A stretch of 64,000 nucleotides of DNA from Nitriliruptor sp040882055. GTDB lineage: Bacteria > Actinomycetota > Nitriliruptoria > Nitriliruptorales > Nitriliruptoraceae. Numbering within the stretch: position 1 is the first letter of the stretch; each line of letters begins with the position of its first letter. Below, one piece after another: positions 27,776-35,853 of this stretch. The stretch is taken from NCBI GenBank assembly GCA_040882055.1, contig JBBECA010000048.1, positions 1-64,000 of the forward strand, written 5' to 3'. A program made the position numbers and the translations under genes. A model generated the notes under the pieces. That model searched no databases. It was not told where the DNA came from and was given only the letters and a program-made list of their open reading frames with translations.

Positions 27776-29245
27776 TCAGTCCGTGGCACCCTCGAGCCAG
27801 CGCAGCAGCGACCGGGTCGGCACGCCGGTGCCGTGACGGGGCTCGTGGTAGCGGTCCTCGTCCTGCCACGCCGGGCCGGCGATGTCGAGGTGGACCCAGG
27901 GGGTCGAGTCGACGAACTCGCGCAGGAACAGCCCCGCCATGGTGGCGCCCGCGTCGTCGCCGCGGCCGACGTTGTCGATGTCGGCGACGTCGGAGTCGAG
28001 GTTCGGGCGCAGATCCTCCCACAGCGGCAGGTGCCACATCGCCTCGCCGGCCGCCTCGCCCGCACCGAGCAGCTGACGCAGCAGGTCGTCGTCGTTGCTG
28101 AACACCGCCGTCGCACGCTTGCCGACCGCGCGCTTGGCCGCGCCGGTCAGGGTCGCGACGTCGACGATCGCATCGACCTCGTCCTCGGCCGCCAGCGCGA
28201 GGCCGTCGGCCATCACGAGCCGACCCTCCGCGTCGGTGTTGATGACCTCGACGGTGGTGCCGTTGCGCATCGTGAGGACGTCGGAGGGTCGGAGCGCGTC
28301 GCCGCCGATCATGTTCTCGGCCAGGCACAGCTCGCCGGTCACCTCGACCGGCACCTCGAGGTCGGCGAGCGCGGTGAAGACCGCCAGCACGGCGGCGGCG
28401 CCGGCCATGTCCCCCTTCATCGCCTCCATGTTGGTCGAGGGCCGCTTGAGCGAGGTGCCGCCCGTGTCGAAGGTGATGCCCTTGCCGACCAGCGCGACGC
28501 GAGCCATGGGCTCGGCGGGGGAGTAGCGCAGCCGCACCAGGCGCGGGGGACGGGCGCTGCCTCGGCCCACACCGACCAGCCCGCCGCAGCCTTCGTCGGC
28601 CAGCCGGTCCTCGTCCCAGACGTCCACCTCGACGCTGTCGGGCAGGATGGCGGCGGCGACCTCGGCGAACTCGGGCGGGCCGAGACGGTCGGGTGGACAG
28701 GCGACCAGATCGCGAGCGACGTACTGCGCGCGGGCGTGGACCGTCGCCCGCCGGACGGCCCGTTCGGCGGCATCACGCTCGGACGAGGTGGTGAGCAGCG
28801 TCACGGTCGTCAGCGCGCGGGGCTTCGGTGTCGAACGGGCATCGTCGTAGCGGTACGCGCCGAGCAGGGCGCCCTCCGCGGCGGCGCGGACGCCACCGGG
28901 ACCGACCGACACCAGCGACACGCTCGTGGCGATCGTGCGGCAGCGGGTCGCCAGCGACCGGACCGCGGCCCCGAGCGCCCGGCGGACCACGGTCTCGTCG
29001 AGGCCGTCGAGCCGGCCGAGGCCCACCAGGGTGACCCCACCGGCGGCGAGCCCGGGGGCGGCGAGGTGCACCACCTCGCCGACCTTGCCGCGGAAGCCCT
29101 CGTCGCGTGGGACGTCGGTGAGTCCGAGCTCGGCGAGCACGGCGTCGGCGCCGGGGCCGCCCATCCCACCGCGGAACACCGGGACGACGAGCGCGTCCAC
29201 CTCGTGGTCGAGCAGGTCCGCGGTCGACACCTCGACGGTCGGCAT
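27776..29245 (-). CDS. pepA: Leucyl aminopeptidase (M17)
   Basis: Cytosolic di-zinc aminopeptidase that removes N-terminal residues during peptide turnover. The catalytic C-terminal domain shows VGKGITFDTGGTSLKRPSTN (metal and catalytic Lys), MKGDMAGAAAVLA and the family signature NTDAEGRLVMADGLALA. The N-terminal domain is the usual macro-like fold. ATG 29245 gives 489 residues, a normal length; the ribosome site there is weak. M17 enzymes in some bacteria also bind DNA, which cannot be judged here. It converges with gcvP across 50 bp. Confidence 0.93.
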   Translation of the reverse strand: MPTVEVSTADLLDHEVDALVVPVFRGGMGGPGADAVLAELGLTDVPRDEGFRGKVGEVVHLAAPGLAAGGVTLVGLGRLDGLDETVVRRALGAAVRSLATRCRTIATSVSLVSVGPGGVRAAAEGALLGAYRYDDARSTPKPRALTTVTLLTTSSERDAAERAVRRATVHARAQYVARDLVACPPDRLGPPEFAEVAAAILPDSVEVDVWDEDRLADEGCGGLVGVGRGSARPPRLVRLRYSPAEPMARVALVGKGITFDTGGTSLKRPSTNMEAMKGDMAGAAAVLAVFTALADLEVPVEVTGELCLAENMIGGDALRPSDVLTMRNGTTVEVINTDAEGRLVMADGLALAAEDEVDAIVDVATLTGAAKRAVGKRATAVFSNDDDLLRQLLGAGEAAGEAMWHLPLWEDLRPNLDSDVADIDNVGRGDDAGATMAGLFLREFVDSTPWVHLDIAGPAWQDEDRYHEPRHGTGVPTRSLLRWLEGATD

Positions 29246-29414
29246 CCAGGTCGAGGGGAGCGGTAGCGGGCGAGGGTCCACGGTTCGGCTCCGGTCGGGG
29301 GAGGACGGCCACACTAGGAGCTGGCTCGGACCCGCGGCGGGCGCGGGTGTCGCGCTCGGTCCAGCCCTAGACTCCGGGCGGCGGACACCGTCCACGCACC
29401 CGAGGGGCACGGGC

Positions 29415-29993
29415 TTGAGCACCGAGGACACCAGGCGACGGATACTCGACGCGGCGCTGACGATCATGAGCCGGTACGGCCTGGCGCGGTTGTCGCTCGA
29501 GGACGTCGCCCGCGAGGCGAAGGTGTCACGACAGACCGTCTACCGCTACGTCGGGAGCCGTGAGGGGCTGATCACGGCCACGATCCTGCGCGAGGAGGAG
29601 GCCTTCCTCGCCCGGATGCGTGCCGCCACGACCGAGCACCACGAGCTCCGCCCGGCGCTCGGAGCGGCCATCGCCGCCGCGTTGACCAGCGCGCGCGAGC
29701 ACCCGCTGCTCGACCGGCTGCTCGAGACCGAACCGGAGGCGCTGCTGCCGTTCCTGACCGACGGGTCGGGCCCGGTGCTGTCGGCGGCGCGCACGGTGGT
29801 CGTCGAGCTGTTCGCCGACCACGTCCCGGACCTGACCGGGACGGCACGGGACATCGCTGCGGATGCGGCCACGCGGTTGGTGGTCAGCTACGCGATCTCA
29901 CCGTCCGCGGTCGGGGTCGACGAGCTCGCCGCACAGCTCGCGGCGCTGATGGTCCACGGCGTCGGTGCGCCCGCCCGAGCCGGGGGCCGCTGA
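29415..29993 (+). CDS. TetR-family transcriptional regulator
   Basis: Protein of 192 residues read from TTG 29415, which has GAGGGG 7 nt upstream. The N-terminal helix-turn-helix is typical (RRRILDAALTIMSRYGLARL, SLEDVAREAKVSRQTVYRYV, GSREGLITATILREEEAFLA). The C-terminal ligand-binding part is Ala/Leu-rich and helical. It is divergent from pepA and convergent with the osmoprotectant transporter genes, with a hairpin terminator between. Its target is unknown. Confidence 0.88.
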   Translation: MSTEDTRRRILDAALTIMSRYGLARLSLEDVAREAKVSRQTVYRYVGSREGLITATILREEEAFLARMRAATTEHHELRPALGAAIAAALTSAREHPLLDRLLETEPEALLPFLTDGSGPVLSAARTVVVELFADHVPDLTGTARDIAADAATRLVVSYAISPSAVGVDELAAQLAALMVHGVGAPARAGGR

Positions 29994-30025
29994 CCCGGTC
30001 CGGCCCGACGCCGCCGAACGGAGCC

Positions 30026-30049
30026 GCGCCCGGACCGATGTCCGGGCGC
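30026..30049. terminator. Bidirectional hairpin between TetR and transporter genes
   Basis: A perfect 10-bp stem (GCGCCCGGAC with GTCCGGGCGC) around a CGAT loop lies between two convergent genes, so it can serve both. No T-tract follows. Confidence 0.65.
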
Positions 30050-30074
30050 CGCGCCTCGTCGAGCTGGTCGATCG

Positions 30075-30977
30075 TCAGCCCTCGAGCAGACCGTTCTCCT
30101 GGAGCCACTCCTCGGCGACATCGCGCGGTTCACGCTGGTCGATCTCGACGCCAGCGTTCATGTCGATGAGGTCCTCCTCGGTGAGCGCCGCGTGGATCTC
30201 GTTCAGGATGGACAGCAGCTCGTCGCCGTGGTCGTCGATGGCGTCCTCGTGGAGGATGGGGACGATGTTCTGCGGCAGCTGGAGCTGCTGGTCGTCCTCG
30301 AGCAGGACGTAGTCGTTGGCCGCGACCACCGACTGGGTGGTGAACAGGTTGGCGCCGTCCACCTCGCCGGCGTTCAGCGCCTCGACGGTGATCGGGCCGC
30401 CCGAGTCGAGCGTCACGAACTCCATGTTGTCGAGGCCGTAGACCTCCTGGTAACCGCGGAAGCAGCTGATCCGGTCCTCGCACTCCGGGCCGCCGCCGAA
30501 GACGAAGGTCCCGTCGATGTCGCCGATGTCGGAGATGGTCTCGAGCCCGAACTCCTCGGCGGTCTCGCGGGTGACCGCCAGCCCGTCGACGTCCTGGGCG
30601 TCCGAGTACTCGCCGGCGACCAGATCGTCCTCCTCGAGCAGCTCGACGAGCGCGTCGTAGACCTCCTGCTCGTCACGTAGGTCGGTGTCCTCCTCACCGG
30701 CCGCGAACAGGTAGGCGTTGCCGGTGTACTCGGGCACGAGCTGCAGCTCACCGTCGACGACCGCGGGGAAGGTGTTCTCGCGCGACCCGATGTTCTCGCG
30801 CACCTCGACGCTGATGCCGGCGTCCTCGAGCGCGAGGCCGTAGATCTGGGCCAGGATGCGGGACTCGGCGAAGTCGTTGGAGCCGATGGTGACGGTGTCA
30901 CCGCCGCTGCCGCAGGCGGTCGCGAACAGGGCGACGGCTGCGATCGCGGCGGTCGTGCTACGTCGGAGCGTGCGCAT
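30075..30977 (-). CDS. Glycine betaine/choline-type ABC substrate-binding lipoprotein
   Basis: A 300-residue secreted receptor with a lipoprotein signal: basic start, hydrophobic run TAAIAAVALFATACGSGG and a lipobox ending at Cys22. The mature part has the OpuAC/ProX-like two-lobe fold (VTIGSNDFAESRILAQIYGL, VPEYTGNAYLFAAGEE). It is anchored outside the membrane and delivers quaternary ammonium solutes to the permeases encoded upstream on the same strand. A 170-bp gap and a palindrome at 31065 suggest extra expression from its own promoter. Exact ligand is inferred from the family. Confidence 0.9.
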   Translation of the reverse strand: MRTLRRSTTAAIAAVALFATACGSGGDTVTIGSNDFAESRILAQIYGLALEDAGISVEVRENIGSRENTFPAVVDGELQLVPEYTGNAYLFAAGEEDTDLRDEQEVYDALVELLEEDDLVAGEYSDAQDVDGLAVTRETAEEFGLETISDIGDIDGTFVFGGGPECEDRISCFRGYQEVYGLDNMEFVTLDSGGPITVEALNAGEVDGANLFTTQSVVAANDYVLLEDDQQLQLPQNIVPILHEDAIDDHGDELLSILNEIHAALTEEDLIDMNAGVEIDQREPRDVAEEWLQENGLLEG

Positions 30978-31064
30978 CGTGGTCGATCCTCAGGCGGGGC
31001 GGTCTGGTCGCGCTTCGGAGCGACGGGCCGGACGTGCCGGCCTCCGACCGCGGTCGTAGGTGGC

Positions 31065-31079
31065 GTGACCTTAGGTCAC
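31065..31079 (-). promoter_or_regulatory. Palindrome over a -10-like box before the binding-protein gene
   Basis: GTGACC and GGTCAC (31065-31070, 31074-31079) flank TTA. Read on the minus strand this contains TAAGGT, a plausible -10, about 95 nt before the lipoprotein start. Such an arrangement fits a repressor site; the neighbouring TetR protein is one candidate. Confidence 0.35.
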
Positions 31080-31147
31080 CCCTGGCATCCGGTGCACGAC
31101 CCCCTTCCGGACGGGTGACCGATGCGGCCGACGGGGGTGGCCGGTCC

Positions 31148-31879
31148 TCAGACGGCGCGGCCGCTGGCCGCCGCCACGCTCACCACGTCGTCCTCGGCGT
31201 CGAGCCGCAGACCGTCCGGCACCGCGACCCGCTCGATCGCGTCGACGAGGCGCTCGGTGGCCAGCGCGAGCAGCGCGATGAGGATGATCCCCGCGTACAT
31301 CAGCCCGTAGTCCCGCGATCCGAACCCGTCGAGCACGAAGCGTCCGAAGCCTCCGCCGGCGGCGAGCGCACCGATCGGGGCGGTCGCCACCACCTGCACC
31401 GCGGCGATCCGGATCGCGGTGAAGATCACCGGCGAGGCCACCGGGACCTCCACCTCGAGCAGCAGCCGGCGTTCGTCGTAGCCCATGCCCCTGGCGGCTT
31501 CGACCAGCGATCGGTCCACGTTCTTGACGGCCGTGTAGGTGTTGGTGAACAGCGGGTGGAGCGCGAGGAAGAAGAGGGCGAACACCGTCGGCCAGTAGCT
31601 GATCCCGAGCCCGAGCACCCGCACCGAGAGGATCAGGCCGAAGACGAGCAGCGCCAAGGTGGGGATGGCGCGTCCGACGTTGGCGATGAACGTGCCGATG
31701 GCCTGCCCGCGGCGGTGGTGGCCGGCGAGGACCCCGGCGGGGATCGCGACCACCATGGCGGCCAACAGGGCTGGCACGCAGAGCTGGATGTGCTCGATCA
31801 GCCGGACCAGGATGCCCCGGTCTCCGGCCCAGTTCCCCGGGTCGGCGAGGAACCCGACGGCGTCGATGAGCGCTTCCAC
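31148..31879 (-). CDS. Osmoprotectant ABC transporter permease (OpuCD/YehW type)
   Basis: Integral membrane permease of 243 residues with about five to six hydrophobic segments and the ABC-permease EAA loop (VKNVDRSLVEAARGMGYDER). Typical family pieces include ANVGRAIPTLALLVFGLILS and ATAPIGALAAGGGFGRFV. GTG 31879 follows GAGGGG. It works with the second permease, the CBS-domain ATPase and the binding lipoprotein as a glycine betaine/choline-type importer. The C-terminal extension is acidic and short. Confidence 0.9.
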   Translation of the reverse strand: MEALIDAVGFLADPGNWAGDRGILVRLIEHIQLCVPALLAAMVVAIPAGVLAGHHRRGQAIGTFIANVGRAIPTLALLVFGLILSVRVLGLGISYWPTVFALFFLALHPLFTNTYTAVKNVDRSLVEAARGMGYDERRLLLEVEVPVASPVIFTAIRIAAVQVVATAPIGALAAGGGFGRFVLDGFGSRDYGLMYAGIILIALLALATERLVDAIERVAVPDGLRLDAEDDVVSVAAASGRAV

Positions 31880-31889
31880 GGTTCCCCCC

Positions 31890-32573
31890 TCAGCCCGCCG
31901 CGCGCCGCGACCACGGCGTCAGCGCGCGTTCGACCAGTTGGAGCGCACCGTCGGCGAGGAGCGCGAGGACCATCGGGGCGAGGGCCCCGACCAACAGCTT
32001 CGGCAGGTACAGGTTCGAGCGCAGGCCATCGAAGATGAAGAAGCCGAACCCGCCGTAACCGATCAACCCGGTGATCGTCACCAGCCCGATGGTGGTCACC
32101 GTCGCGATCCGCACCCCAGCGAGGATGACGGGCAGGGCGAGCGGGAGCTCGATCTCGACGAAGAGCCGGTTGCGGGCGTAGCCCTGCCCCTCGGCCGCCT
32201 CCACCACGTCGGCCGGGACGCTCTCGATGCCGACCAGGATGTTGCGGATCAGGAACAGCAGGGTGTAGAGCGTGAGCCCGATGATGGCGGTCGTGGCGGT
32301 GAGCCCGAAGTAGGGCCGGAGGACGGGGAACAGCGCGATGGAGGGGATCGTGAACACGACGCCGGCGGCCATCGTGATGGGCCGGTAGGTGCGCCGGTAG
32401 CGCAGGGCGATCACCGAGAGCGCGATCGAGATGACGAGCCCGAGCCCGATGGAGATCGCCGTCAGCTGCAGGTGTTCGATGCCGCGGTCGACGATCACGT
32501 CGCCGTTCTGACGCAGCCACTGCCCGGCGGGGGCGGCCTGTCCCAGCACGAGCGAGGTGAGCGGACCGGTCAC
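31890..32573 (-). CDS. Osmoprotectant ABC transporter permease (OpuCB/YehY type)
   Basis: Second permease (227 residues). It has five to six hydrophobic segments and an EAA loop (SVPADVVEAAEGQGYARNRL). Family pieces include VVFTIPSIALFPVLRPYFGL and TITGLIGYGGFGFFIFDGL. The start overlaps the stop of the ATPase gene by 4 bp and the next permease begins 10 bp after its stop, so the three are co-translated. It likely pairs with the other permease as a heterodimer. Confidence 0.9.
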   Translation of the reverse strand: MTGPLTSLVLGQAAPAGQWLRQNGDVIVDRGIEHLQLTAISIGLGLVISIALSVIALRYRRTYRPITMAAGVVFTIPSIALFPVLRPYFGLTATTAIIGLTLYTLLFLIRNILVGIESVPADVVEAAEGQGYARNRLFVEIELPLALPVILAGVRIATVTTIGLVTITGLIGYGGFGFFIFDGLRSNLYLPKLLVGALAPMVLALLADGALQLVERALTPWSRRAAG

Positions 32574-33694
32574 GGGTGGCCCTGTCCGGTGGTGATCTCC
32601 GCGGTGAGGTCGCCGAGCTGGAGCATGCCGAGGTAGCGGTCACGGTCGTCGAAGATGGCGGCCACACCGGTCGACGACCGCACCATGGCGTCGAGGGCTT
32701 CGCGGAGGGTCGAGTCCCGGCTGATGCCGACCCGGAAGCGCCGGGTCTCGACGTCGCCGGCGCGGACGGCGCCGCGGAACTCGTCGACCCACGCCCAGCC
32801 GCGGAGCTCGTCGCCGTCGAGGACCCCGCACCACTCGCCGCCGTACGCCTTGGCTGCGGCGATGGCCTCCTCGCCGGACGCGTCCGCCGACACCACGCTG
32901 CCGCGTGGCAGCGTCCCGAGGTCACCGACGCACCGGAGCGCGAGGCGCTTGAGCCCGCGCTCGCCGCCGAGGAAGTCCTCGACGAACTCGTTCGCCGGGG
33001 CCCGGAGCAGCTGTTCGGGGGTGTCGAACTGTTCGAGCTTGCCGCCGACGTTGAGGATCGCGATGCGGTCGCCGAGCCGGATGGCCTCGTCGATGTCGTG
33101 GGTGACGAACACGATGGTCTTGTGCAGGTCGCGCTGCAGCTCGAGCAGCTGATCCTGCAGCCGGGTGCGGACGAGGGGATCGACGGCGCCGTAGGGCTCG
33201 TCCATCAGCAGCACCGGGGGATCGGCGGCGAGCGCCCGCGCCACGCCGACGCGCTGACGTTGGCCGCCGGACAGCTCGCCCGGGTAGCGCGACTTCATGT
33301 CCGGGTCGAGGCCCATCAGCCCGATCAGCTCGTCGACGCGGGCGGCGGTCCGATCGTCGTCCCAGCCGAGCAGCCGCGGGACGGTGGCGATGTTGCGCTC
33401 GATGGTGTTGTGGGGGAACAGCCCGATCTGTTGGATCACGTACCCGATGTCGCGACGGACCAGGTGTGCCGGCCGGTCGAGCACGTTCTGCCCACCGATC
33501 GTGATGGTCCCGGACGTCGGCTCGACGATGCGGTTGATCATCTTCAAGGTCGTGGTCTTGCCGCAGCCCGATGGCCCGACGAAGACGACCAGCTCACCCT
33601 CGGGCACCGACAGGTCGAGGTGGTCGACCGCGGGGTGGTCCATCCCGGAGAAGACCTTGGTGGCGCCTCGGAGCTCGATCATGGTCCCGCCCAC
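32570..33694 (-). CDS. Osmoprotectant ABC transporter ATPase with CBS domains
   Basis: Energises the importer. The ATPase domain has Walker A in FVGPSGCGKTTTLKMINRIV, signature LSGGQRQRVGVARALAADP, Walker B in VLLMDEPYGAVDPLVR and the switch His in FVTHDIDEAIRLGD. Residues about 250-370 form a CBS pair, which in OpuA-type transporters senses ionic strength. GTG 33694 has AGGAGG 4 nt upstream; ATG 33682 (MIELRGA) is an alternative. It is the first gene of the minus-strand operon, and uptake may respond to osmotic stress. Confidence 0.93.
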   Translation of the reverse strand: MGGTMIELRGATKVFSGMDHPAVDHLDLSVPEGELVVFVGPSGCGKTTTLKMINRIVEPTSGTITIGGQNVLDRPAHLVRRDIGYVIQQIGLFPHNTIERNIATVPRLLGWDDDRTAARVDELIGLMGLDPDMKSRYPGELSGGQRQRVGVARALAADPPVLLMDEPYGAVDPLVRTRLQDQLLELQRDLHKTIVFVTHDIDEAIRLGDRIAILNVGGKLEQFDTPEQLLRAPANEFVEDFLGGERGLKRLALRCVGDLGTLPRGSVVSADASGEEAIAAAKAYGGEWCGVLDGDELRGWAWVDEFRGAVRAGDVETRRFRVGISRDSTLREALDAMVRSSTGVAAIFDDRDRYLGMLQLGDLTAEITTGQGHP

Positions 33695-33806
33695 GGGGCC
33701 TCCTCGGTTCGCGCGACGAGCCTACGTGGCAGGTCGGGGCCGGACGGGGACGTGACCTGCCCGCTCGGTACGGTCGTTGTCCGAGACCGACACCGTGGAG
33801 GGATGG

Positions 33807-34400
33807 GTGACCGACGACAGCGGGCGGGGGAGCGGCGATCCGGTGACCACCCTCGATGACCTCGAGGCGGTCCTCATCGGCGCGGGACTGCTCGGGCTCG
33901 AGCTCGACACCAAGTTCCGCGTGCTGGCGGCGACGTTCGAACCGGAGGTCGAGCGCTACCCCTGGTCCGAAGGGGCGGCCGGGGTCGAGGTGGTCGACCG
34001 CCGCGTCCAGGTCCTCGTATCGCCGCTGTCGACGATCCTCGGCTCGCTCCGTCGTCAGGTCGAGGGCAGCGAGGGTGTGCGGACCGAGGTCTACACCTTC
34101 ACCGAGGAGCAGTTGGTCGACGTGGTCGCCGCCTTCGATGGCGCGCCGGTCGAGGCGCCGCTGTTCGGTCGGCCCGAGCCGCGACCGGGCACCTGGGCCC
34201 CCGAGTGGTCGTTGCAGGGTCGGTCGACCGCCGGCGACGGGGTGACGCGGACGCTGACGGTGTCGGTCCGCCACGACGACGGCGCGGGCGAGCTCGGGCT
34301 CGACCTGTTCGCGCGGTTCGACGAGCTGCAGGTCAAGGACCCGTTCGGAACCGACCTGTTCGAGCTCCGCCCGCCCGGGATCCTGGACCTTGGCCGCTGA
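33807..34400 (+). CDS. Unknown conserved-looking protein
   Basis: I do not recognise this family. GTG 33807 has GGAGGG 4 nt upstream, and the 197-residue product has normal codon composition for the window, so it is likely real. It is acidic, has no signal peptide or membrane segment, and shows regular alternating beta-type stretches (LDTKFRVLAATFEPEVERYP, RTLTVSVRHDDGAGELGLDL). A Thr/Leu/Glu-rich N-terminus precedes them. It lies between the transporter operon and an AAA ATPase gene; a functional link is not evident. TTG 33777 is a possible earlier start. Confidence 0.65.
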   Translation: MTDDSGRGSGDPVTTLDDLEAVLIGAGLLGLELDTKFRVLAATFEPEVERYPWSEGAAGVEVVDRRVQVLVSPLSTILGSLRRQVEGSEGVRTEVYTFTEEQLVDVVAAFDGAPVEAPLFGRPEPRPGTWAPEWSLQGRSTAGDGVTRTLTVSVRHDDGAGELGLDLFARFDELQVKDPFGTDLFELRPPGILDLGR

Positions 34401-34538
34401 GCGCCGGTCTCAGGAGGCGGACGTCGCCCGGCCGTCGAGCAACGTCTCGGTGACGTACCAGCCGTCGGTGTCGAAGCCCCGTGCCTCCGTGTCCGGTCGA
34501 CGCGCCGTGTGTTGGACGGGCGTGGCGGGGGAGCGGTC

Positions 34539-34562
34539 AGTGTTGCTAAGGTTAGCAACACT
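34539..34562. promoter_or_regulatory. Perfect 24-bp palindrome upstream of the AAA ATPase
   Basis: AGTGTTGCTAA and its exact complement TTAGCAACACT flank two G residues. It is far more AT-rich than its surroundings and lies 40 nt before the chosen ATPase start. It looks like a dimeric repressor site, with GCTAAG on one strand as a possible -10. Confidence 0.65.
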
Positions 34563-34602
34563 AGCGGCGGGCCTCGCGGTGGCCGCAGGGGAGGACGGTG
34601 AG

Positions 34603-35796
34603 GTGCCGGACGCTGACGACAACCCCTACGTGCCGGGCTTCGGCATCGTGCCGCCGGCACTGACCGGTCGCGAACCCGAGTTCGCCGATCTCGCGACGGC
34701 GCTCCGGCGGGCTCGCCGCGGATCCTACGAGCGGCCGCGGCTGCTGAGCGGCGACCGGGGGATGGGCAAGACCGCCGTGCTCGGCGAACTCCACGCCACG
34801 ACACGCGCGGAGGGCTGCTGGGTCGTCGACCTCGAGGCCTCGGCGAACGGCGACGCCATCGGGGTGCTGCTGCGCGAGCTGACCCGCCACCTGCGGGCCG
34901 CACGACGGGACGCCCGCGTCGGCGCCGCGGTCACGGCCGCGCTCGGCACCATCGCGTCGATCACGCTGGCGCACACGGGCCTGTCGGTCGAGGTCGAGCT
35001 CGCCCCGCGGCGCGGCGTCGCGGACTCGGGCGACCTCGCCTCGGACCTCGGCGACGCGCTCATCGCCGCCGGCCGGGCCGCCGACGAGGTCGACACGGCC
35101 ATCGTGCTGACCATCGACGAGATCCAGGCCATGCCCGCCGCTCAGGTCGCCGCGCTGTTCGGGGCGCTGCAACGCCTGGCCAAACACGAGGTCGACCCGA
35201 CGCTCGGGACCCGGTTGCCGGTGGTGTGCACGGTGGCCGGGCTGCCGAACGCGCGAGCGGCCCTCCGTGCCGGCGCCGGGACCTACGCCGAACGCGTCCG
35301 CGAGCACGTCCTCGGCCTGCTCGACGACGCCGCGGTCGCCGAGGCGCTGCGCACCCCGGCCGAGGAACACGGCGTCGCCTGGAGCGGCGACGCGATCGAG
35401 TGCGCCGTCGCCGGCGCCGGCGGCTACCCGTTCGCGCTCCAGCTGGTCGGCTACGAGACCTGGGCGGCAGCCTCGCTCCGGGACCCGGCGTCCGACCTGA
35501 TCACCCGCGAGGACGTCGAGGCGGGGGTCGAGGCCGCGCGGCTCGAGCTCGGCCACCTGCACGCATCGCGCCTGGCCGAGGTGCCGGATACCGAACGGCG
35601 GTACCTGGACGCCGTCGCGCAGCTCGACGAGGGCGAACGCCGGAGCGCGATGATCGCCGCCCAGCTCGGCGGGACCGCACAGGAGTGGGCGTGGGCGCGA
35701 GCACGCCTGATCGAGCGGGGGCTGCTGCGCCCCGACGGTCACGGCCGGGTCGCCTTCACCCTGCCCGGACTCGCGGACCACCTCCGGGGCCTGTGA
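34603..35796 (+). CDS. AAA/STAND-like ATP-binding protein
   Basis: GTG 34603 has GGGGAGG 8 nt upstream; the longer frame runs through the palindrome and is unlikely to be coding. The 397-residue product begins NPYVPGFGIVPPALTGREPE and has Walker A LLSGDRGMGKTAVLGELHAT and Walker B AIVLTIDEIQAM, then sensor-like and lid regions (GYPFALQLVGYETWAAA). The last 90 residues look like a winged helix (RSAMIAAQLGGTAQEWAWAR). This is the archaeal-ATPase/AAA_16 type found singly in many actinobacteria; known relatives are mostly uncharacterised. The upstream palindrome suggests tight regulation. Confidence 0.82.
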   Translation: MPDADDNPYVPGFGIVPPALTGREPEFADLATALRRARRGSYERPRLLSGDRGMGKTAVLGELHATTRAEGCWVVDLEASANGDAIGVLLRELTRHLRAARRDARVGAAVTAALGTIASITLAHTGLSVEVELAPRRGVADSGDLASDLGDALIAAGRAADEVDTAIVLTIDEIQAMPAAQVAALFGALQRLAKHEVDPTLGTRLPVVCTVAGLPNARAALRAGAGTYAERVREHVLGLLDDAAVAEALRTPAEEHGVAWSGDAIECAVAGAGGYPFALQLVGYETWAAASLRDPASDLITREDVEAGVEAARLELGHLHASRLAEVPDTERRYLDAVAQLDEGERRSAMIAAQLGGTAQEWAWARARLIERGLLRPDGHGRVAFTLPGLADHLRGL

Positions 35797-35825
35797 CGAC
35801 CCCTCCCCGGCGGGGAAGCGGAACT

Positions 35826-35853
35826 AGTTTACGTAATGTCACTTATGGGGGTT
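35826..35853. other. Candidate dif site (XerC/XerD recombination site)
   Basis: A 28-bp AT-rich element in an otherwise very GC-rich region. It divides as 11-6-11: AGTTTACGTAA, then the central hexamer TGTCAC, then TTATGGGGGTT. The inner TAA...TTA flanks and the first arm resemble the XerD half of dif read in reverse (B. subtilis AGTTTACATAA, from memory, differs at one base). The second arm would be the XerC half. It lies just after the ATPase gene, and coding-strand bias changes across it. Confidence 0.55.
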
